A DNA stretch of 10,458 nt from Rhodobacter sp. GTDB lineage: Bacteria > Pseudomonadota > Alphaproteobacteria > Rhodobacterales > Rhodobacteraceae. The translations under genes and the position numbers were made by a program. Shown in pieces: positions 7,644 to 10,458 of this stretch (the first letter of the stretch is position 1; each line of letters begins with the position of its first letter). Under the pieces are notes generated by a model. The model was not told the DNA's origin, searched no databases, and saw only the letters and a program-made list of their open reading frames with translations. The stretch spans positions 1 to 10,458 of the forward strand of contig PNND01000071.1 of the NCBI GenBank assembly GCA_013824045.1, written 5' to 3'.

Positions 7644-8390
7644 ATGACCGACAGCCCCGAGAAACCTGCCAAAAAGCCACGCAAGGCGGCCGAGAAGGCC
7701 GCTGCCGCCCCGCTGCTGCCGATGCGGCGGCGGGTTCTGCGCTGGGCAGGGCGCATCGCGGCTGGGATTGCGGTGCTGTATGCGGCGCTGATCCTGCTGT
7801 TTTCCTTCGTGCCGCCCCCGATCAATTTCTATCAGATAGGTGAGGCGGCCCGTCTTGGCGGGATCGAAAAGGATTGGGTGTCAATCGAAGAGATGGCCCC
7901 GGTGATGGCACGATCGGCAGTGGCGGCGGAGGACGCGAATTTTTGCCTGCATTGGGGGTTTGATATGGCGGCCATCCGCGAGGCGGTGGCGGAGGGATCG
8001 AACCGGGGGGCATCAACCATCAGCCAGCAGACAGTGAAGAACGTGTTCCTGTGGCACGGCCGATCGTGGCTGCGCAAAGCGCTGGAGGGGCTGCTGACAC
8101 CGGTGGTGGAAACCGTCTGGTCCAAGCAGCGGATATTGGAAGTTTATCTGAACGTGGCCGAATTCGATGAGGGTGTGTTCGGCGTTCAGGCCGCGGCACA
8201 GCATCATTTCGGGGTGGATGCGCGCGACCTGAGTGCCACGCAGGCGGCGCGGTTGGCGGCGGTGCTGCCCGATCCGAAGGGGCGGTCGGCGTCGAACCCT
8301 TCGGATTTTGTGCGGTCGCGGACGCGGTCCATCATTTCCGGCGCGGAAACCATCGCGGCGGATGGCCGGGCGGGGTGTTTTCAGGAATGA
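7644..8390 (+). CDS. mtgA: Monofunctional biosynthetic peptidoglycan transglycosylase
   Basis: MtgA polymerises lipid II into glycan strands at the outer face of the inner membrane; it is a family GT51 glycosyltransferase without a transpeptidase domain. From the ATG at 7644 the product is 248 residues. A Lys/Ala/Pro-rich cytoplasmic tail (about 1-30) precedes one membrane anchor at about 38-56. The catalytic motif EDANFCLHWGFD follows at 96-107, with E96 as the expected catalytic glutamate. GASTISQQTVKN at 122-133 is the second hallmark motif. The ILEVYLN..EF..GVFGVQAAAQHHFG region and the AARLAAVLPDP segment complete the domain. An in-frame GTG at 7590 would add 18 residues with no family resemblance, and the ATG at 7722 would leave a shorter tail; 7644 is preferred, though no strong ribosome site is visible before it. 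The 155-nt gap after gltB with two hairpins suggests separate or attenuated transcription from the glt genes. Confidence 0.93.
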   Translation: MTDSPEKPAKKPRKAAEKAAAAPLLPMRRRVLRWAGRIAAGIAVLYAALILLFSFVPPPINFYQIGEAARLGGIEKDWVSIEEMAPVMARSAVAAEDANFCLHWGFDMAAIREAVAEGSNRGASTISQQTVKNVFLWHGRSWLRKALEGLLTPVVETVWSKQRILEVYLNVAEFDEGVFGVQAAAQHHFGVDARDLSATQAARLAAVLPDPKGRSASNPSDFVRSRTRSIISGAETIAADGRAGCFQE

Positions 8391-8404
8391 GCCGTTGAAA
8401 TCCC

Positions 8405-8418
8405 GCCCCTGACGGGGC
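8405..8418. other. Small GC hairpin after mtgA
   Basis: GCCCC and GGGGC form a 5-bp stem around a TGAC loop, 14 nt after the mtgA stop. It is short and has no following T-run, so any role in ending the mtgA transcript is speculative. The rest of the 52-73 nt gap before the next gene shows nothing else I can name. Confidence 0.3.
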
Positions 8419-8463
8419 AAGAGACAGTGACCGTTCCATGACATGACGGGATGTCCGTTCCAG

Positions 8464-9129
8464 ATGATCCGCCTTTATCATTTCCCGCTTTCGCCCTACT
8501 GCCGCAAGGTTCGCCTGACGCTGGCCGAGAAGCGGCTGGAGGTGGAGTTGGTGGAGGAACGCTATTGGGAACCGTCGCCGGACTTCCTGCGCCGCAATCC
8601 GGCGGGCAAGGTGCCGGTGCTGCGCTGGGACAACCGGGTGATGTCGGAAAGCCAGGCGATCTGTGAATACCTGGAAGAGTCCATCCCCACCCCGCAACTG
8701 ATGCCGCGCGACCCTGAGGCGCGGTATGAAGTGCGGCGGCTTTGTGCGTGGTTCGACGACAAGTTCCATGAGGAAGTGACGTCGAAGCTGCTCTATGAGC
8801 GCGTGAACAAGAAGGTGATGGGTCAGGGCTATCCGGACAGCAAGAATGTGAAATCCGGGGCGAGCCGGATCAAGTATCATCTGGATTACATGGGCTGGCT
8901 CTTGGATCAGCGGCGGTGGCTGGCGGGGGATGTGATGACGCTGGCCGATCTGACGGCGGCGGCGCATCTGTCGTGCCTTGACTATATCTCGGACGTTGAT
9001 TGGAACCGGTCGGCGGCGGTGAAGGACTGGTATGCGAAGGTGAAATCGCGACCGTGCTTCCGCACGCTGCTGGCCGATCAGGTGCCTGGTTTCCCGCCAC
9101 CGCAGCATTATGCCGATCTGGATTTCTGA
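8464..9129 (+). CDS. fzlA: GST-fold protein, probable FtsZ-binding division factor FzlA
   Basis: The 221-residue product has a thioredoxin-like N-terminal domain (about 1-78): LYHFPLSPYCRKVRLTL at the first strand and helix, a cis-proline in KVPVL (P51), and the SESQAICEYL segment (E62-S63) where GSTs contact glutathione. An all-helical C-terminal domain follows (about 85-200), with the ADLTAAAHLSCLDY helix typical of the superfamily. The tail LLADQVPGFPPPQHYADLDF, plus the WE pair at 35-36, resembles the alphaproteobacterial GST-like protein FzlA, which in Caulobacter binds FtsZ and controls constriction. That match is from memory, not alignment, so a catalytic glutathione transferase remains possible. 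The start at 8464 fits the family N-terminus; an in-frame ATG at 8443 would add seven residues, and neither has a clear ribosome site. The neighbours mtgA (upstream) and queG (downstream) are consistent with a housekeeping chromosomal locus. Confidence 0.85.
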   Translation: MIRLYHFPLSPYCRKVRLTLAEKRLEVELVEERYWEPSPDFLRRNPAGKVPVLRWDNRVMSESQAICEYLEESIPTPQLMPRDPEARYEVRRLCAWFDDKFHEEVTSKLLYERVNKKVMGQGYPDSKNVKSGASRIKYHLDYMGWLLDQRRWLAGDVMTLADLTAAAHLSCLDYISDVDWNRSAAVKDWYAKVKSRPCFRTLLADQVPGFPPPQHYADLDF

Positions 9130-9142
9130 CAGCGGGCGGGTA

Positions 9143-9163
9143 CGATTTTTCTGCGAAAAATCG
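9143..9163. repeat. AT-stem hairpin 3 (CGATTTTTC/GAAAAATCG)
   Basis: A perfect 9-bp stem encloses a TGC loop, 13 nt after the stop of the GST-fold gene. Its 8-bp core (GATTTTTC/GAAAAATC) is identical to hairpin 2, 1.6 kb upstream, showing that this is a recurrent element and not a chance palindrome. It is the first of two consecutive hairpins in this gap. Confidence 0.65.
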
Positions 9164-9165
9164 GG

Positions 9166-9184
9166 TGGGGGCGCTTCGCCCCCA
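9166..9184. terminator. Possible GC-rich terminator-like hairpin
   Basis: TGGGGGCG (9166-9173) and CGCCCCCA (9177-9184) form a perfect 8-bp stem with a CTT loop, directly after hairpin 3. The stability suits a transcript end for the GST-fold gene, but the following bases (TAAGCGCGCG) hold no T-run, so intrinsic termination is uncertain. The rest of the gap to 9231 is GC-rich without recognisable features. Confidence 0.4.
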
Positions 9185-9232
9185 TAAGCGCGCGGGCGAC
9201 CCGTCGGGAGTGCGAGGCGGGCGGGGCTGTTG

Positions 9233-9253
9233 GGTATTTGAGCCAAGATGAAG
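9233..9253 (+). promoter_or_regulatory. GGTATTTG..AAGATGAAG element spanning the queG start
   Basis: GGTATTTG (9233-9240), a 5-nt spacer, then AAGATGAAG (9245-9253) contains the queG ATG at 9248. No purine-rich Shine-Dalgarno lies at normal distance, so this element is the whole initiation context. I recall similar GTATTT-spacer-AAGATGAAG sequences as frequent in Rhodobacteraceae intergenic DNA, but could not verify this. Confidence 0.35.
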
Positions 9254-10282
9254 CTGGATGACCTGAAGAAACAGCTTGAGGCGCAGGCGCGGGCCGAGGG
9301 GTTTGCCGCCATGGGTATCTGCGCGCCGGATGCCGTGCCGGAGGCGGCGGGGCGGTTGGCGGAGTTCCTTGAGGCTGGGCGGCACGGGCAGATGGGCTGG
9401 ATGGCCGAGCGGGTGGCGTGGCGCGGGAGCGCAGCGGCGCTTTGGCCCGAGGCGCGGTCGGTGATCATGCTGGCGGAGTGCTATACGCCCGAAGTGGACC
9501 CGCTGGCAGTGCTGAGGCAGCCGGACCGGGGCGCGGTAAGCGTCTATGCGCAGGGCAAGGATTACCATGATCTGGTGAAGCGGCGGTTGAAGCGGCTGGG
9601 GCGGTGGCTGCTGGATCAGGCCGAGCCGGGGGCGGAGATCAAGGTGTTTGTGGATACGGCACCGGTGATGGAAAAGCCGCTGGCGCAGGCGGCGGGGCTG
9701 GGCTGGCAGGGCAAGCACACCAATCTGTTGTCGCGCGGGTTGGGGAATTGGTTCTTTCTTGGTGCGATCTTCACCACGCTAGATCTGCCGAAGGATGCGC
9801 CCGAGGTCAGCCATTGCGGGACCTGCACCGCCTGTCTGGACATCTGCCCAACGCGGGCCTTTCCGGCGCCCTATCAGCTGGATGCGCGGAGGTGCATTTC
9901 CTATCTGACGATCGAGCATCGCGGGCCGGTGGATGCTGCCCTGCGCGGGATGATGGGCAATCGCATCTATGGCTGCGACGATTGTCTGGCGGTCTGCCCG
10001 TGGAACAAGTTCGCGGTGGCGGCGGCGGAGATCGGCTATCAACCACGGGTGGGGGCGCCGGAACTGGCGGAACTGGCGGGGCTGGACGATGCGGCCTTCC
10101 GCGCGCGCTTCTCGGGCAGCCCGATCAAGCGGATCGGGCGGGAGAGGTTTGTGCGCAATGTGCTTTATGCCATCGGCAATTCCGGCCTGCCCCGGCTGCG
10201 CCCGGTGGCGGCGGCGTTGATCGGCGATCCTGATCCTGCGGTGGATGATGCGGCGCGTTGGGCGGTGGACCGCCTGTCGTGA
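9248..10282 (+). CDS. queG: Epoxyqueuosine reductase
   Basis: QueG reduces epoxyqueuosine to queuosine in the wobble position of tRNAs for Asp, Asn, His and Tyr, the last step of queuosine synthesis. It is a cytoplasmic cobalamin-dependent iron-sulfur enzyme. The 344-residue product carries the family marks. [30 protein letters not shown] contains the conserved aspartate D136, taken as the catalytic acid by analogy with studied QueG. A double [4Fe-4S] ferredoxin-like module has cysteines C190, C193, C196, C200 and C216, C243, C246, C250, with both CxxxCP ends (CP at 200-201 and 250-251). The last 40 residues ([28 protein letters not shown]) look like HEAT-type helical repeats, as in longer QueG proteins. 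The ATG at 9248 starts the expected N-terminal helix ([19 protein letters not shown]); the next methionine, M22, would cut it. It lies 118 nt downstream of the GST-fold gene, behind two hairpins, so it probably has its own promoter. Confidence 0.96.
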   Translation: MKLDDLKKQLEAQARAEGFAAMGICAPDAVPEAAGRLAEFLEAGRHGQMGWMAERVAWRGSAAALWPEARSVIMLAECYTPEVDPLAVLRQPDRGAVSVYAQGKDYHDLVKRRLKRLGRWLLDQAEPGAEIKVFVDTAPVMEKPLAQAAGLGWQGKHTNLLSRGLGNWFFLGAIFTTLDLPKDAPEVSHCGTCTACLDICPTRAFPAPYQLDARRCISYLTIEHRGPVDAALRGMMGNRIYGCDDCLAVCPWNKFAVAAAEIGYQPRVGAPELAELAGLDDAAFRARFSGSPIKRIGRERFVRNVLYAIGNSGLPRLRPVAAALIGDPDPAVDDAARWAVDRLS

Positions 10283-10289
10283 GGAGCTG

Positions 10290-10385
10290 ATGGGCGGGTT
10301 CGGGATGTGGCCGGCGATCAGGGTTATGGGGGTGGACGATTCGGTGCTAGGCTGGCCGTCCGTCATTCACGGGAGGACGACATGA
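10290..10385 (+). CDS. Possible 31-residue small ORF after queG
   Basis: An ATG at 10290 opens a 31-codon frame whose TGA (10383-10385) overlaps the next gene start in an ATGA. GAGGAG (10281-10286) lies upstream, but only 3 nt from the ATG, which is too close for good initiation. The predicted peptide is Gly/Val/Trp-rich with no recognisable domain. It may be a leader or coupling ORF, or chance; the downstream gene has its own Shine-Dalgarno, so coupling is not needed. Confidence 0.2.
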   Translation: MGGFGMWPAIRVMGVDDSVLGWPSVIHGRTT

Positions 10386-10458
10386 CCAAGCATATTGCCG
10401 ACAAGCGCAGCCCTTCGACCGGGGCCCGTGTGCAGCAGTTCCTGCGGCTGGCGCGCAC
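10382..10458 (+). CDS. Start of an unrecognised gene, cut by the window end
   Basis: An ATG at 10382 is preceded by GGAGG (10372-10376) at 5 nt spacing, a convincing ribosome binding site, and the frame stays open to the window end (25 full codons). The visible N-terminus is polar and basic (MTKHIADKRSPSTGARVQQF then LRLAR), with no signal peptide or membrane segment. That is too little to identify a family. It lies 99 nt after queG on the same strand. Confidence 0.6.
   Translation, partial: MTKHIADKRSPSTGARVQQFLRLAR

Noticed and set aside
10333..10356. Promoter-like TGCTAGGCT before the last gene
   Set aside because: I could not find a -35 match at about 17 nt upstream, and the sequence also lies within the possible small ORF, so a promoter call is not supported.

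Overview
The window looks like ordinary chromosomal DNA from an alphaproteobacterium, most likely of the Rhodobacteraceae (Rhodobacter, Gemmobacter or Paracoccus-like). The basis is high GC with strong G/C third-position bias, the GltB/GltD sequence type, a FzlA-like GST-fold protein next to epoxyqueuosine reductase, and AT-rich hairpins of the form GATTTTTC/GAAAAATC between otherwise GC-rich genes. All supported genes lie on the + strand. I see no tRNA, rRNA, CRISPR array, insertion sequence or phage gene.

Region 1 (12-7488) is a tight four-gene run: gltD (glutamate synthase small subunit), an alpha/beta-hydrolase-like protein, a secreted protein of unknown function with four cysteines, and gltB (glutamate synthase large subunit). 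The gene order is gltD before gltB, with two unrelated-looking genes between the two subunits. Spacings are 10 nt, a 4-nt ATGA overlap and 13 nt, and the gltB Shine-Dalgarno overlaps the upstream stop codon. The four are therefore probably cotranscribed. GltB and GltD together make NADPH-dependent glutamate synthase (GOGAT), which converts glutamine and 2-oxoglutarate to two glutamates and completes the GS-GOGAT route of ammonium assimilation. The two interposed proteins have no evident role in that reaction.

Region 2 (7489-9129) opens with a 155-nt gap carrying two AT-stem hairpins. It then holds mtgA, a membrane-anchored monofunctional peptidoglycan glycosyltransferase, and a GST-fold protein that I take to be the FtsZ-binding division factor FzlA. 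These two suggest a small cell-wall/division neighbourhood, although each may have its own transcript.

Region 3 (9130-10458) has a 118-nt gap with a third AT-stem hairpin, a GC-rich hairpin and a conspicuous GGTATTTG..AAGATGAAG element that includes the next start codon. It is followed by queG (epoxyqueuosine reductase, last step of tRNA queuosine synthesis), a possible 31-codon ORF, and the first 25 codons of an unrecognised gene cut by the window end.

I did not find convincing evidence of a novel multi-gene system. The most worthwhile leads are the two uncharacterised genes embedded between the glutamate synthase subunits, the small family of near-identical hairpins, and the possible repeat-derived start site of queG.
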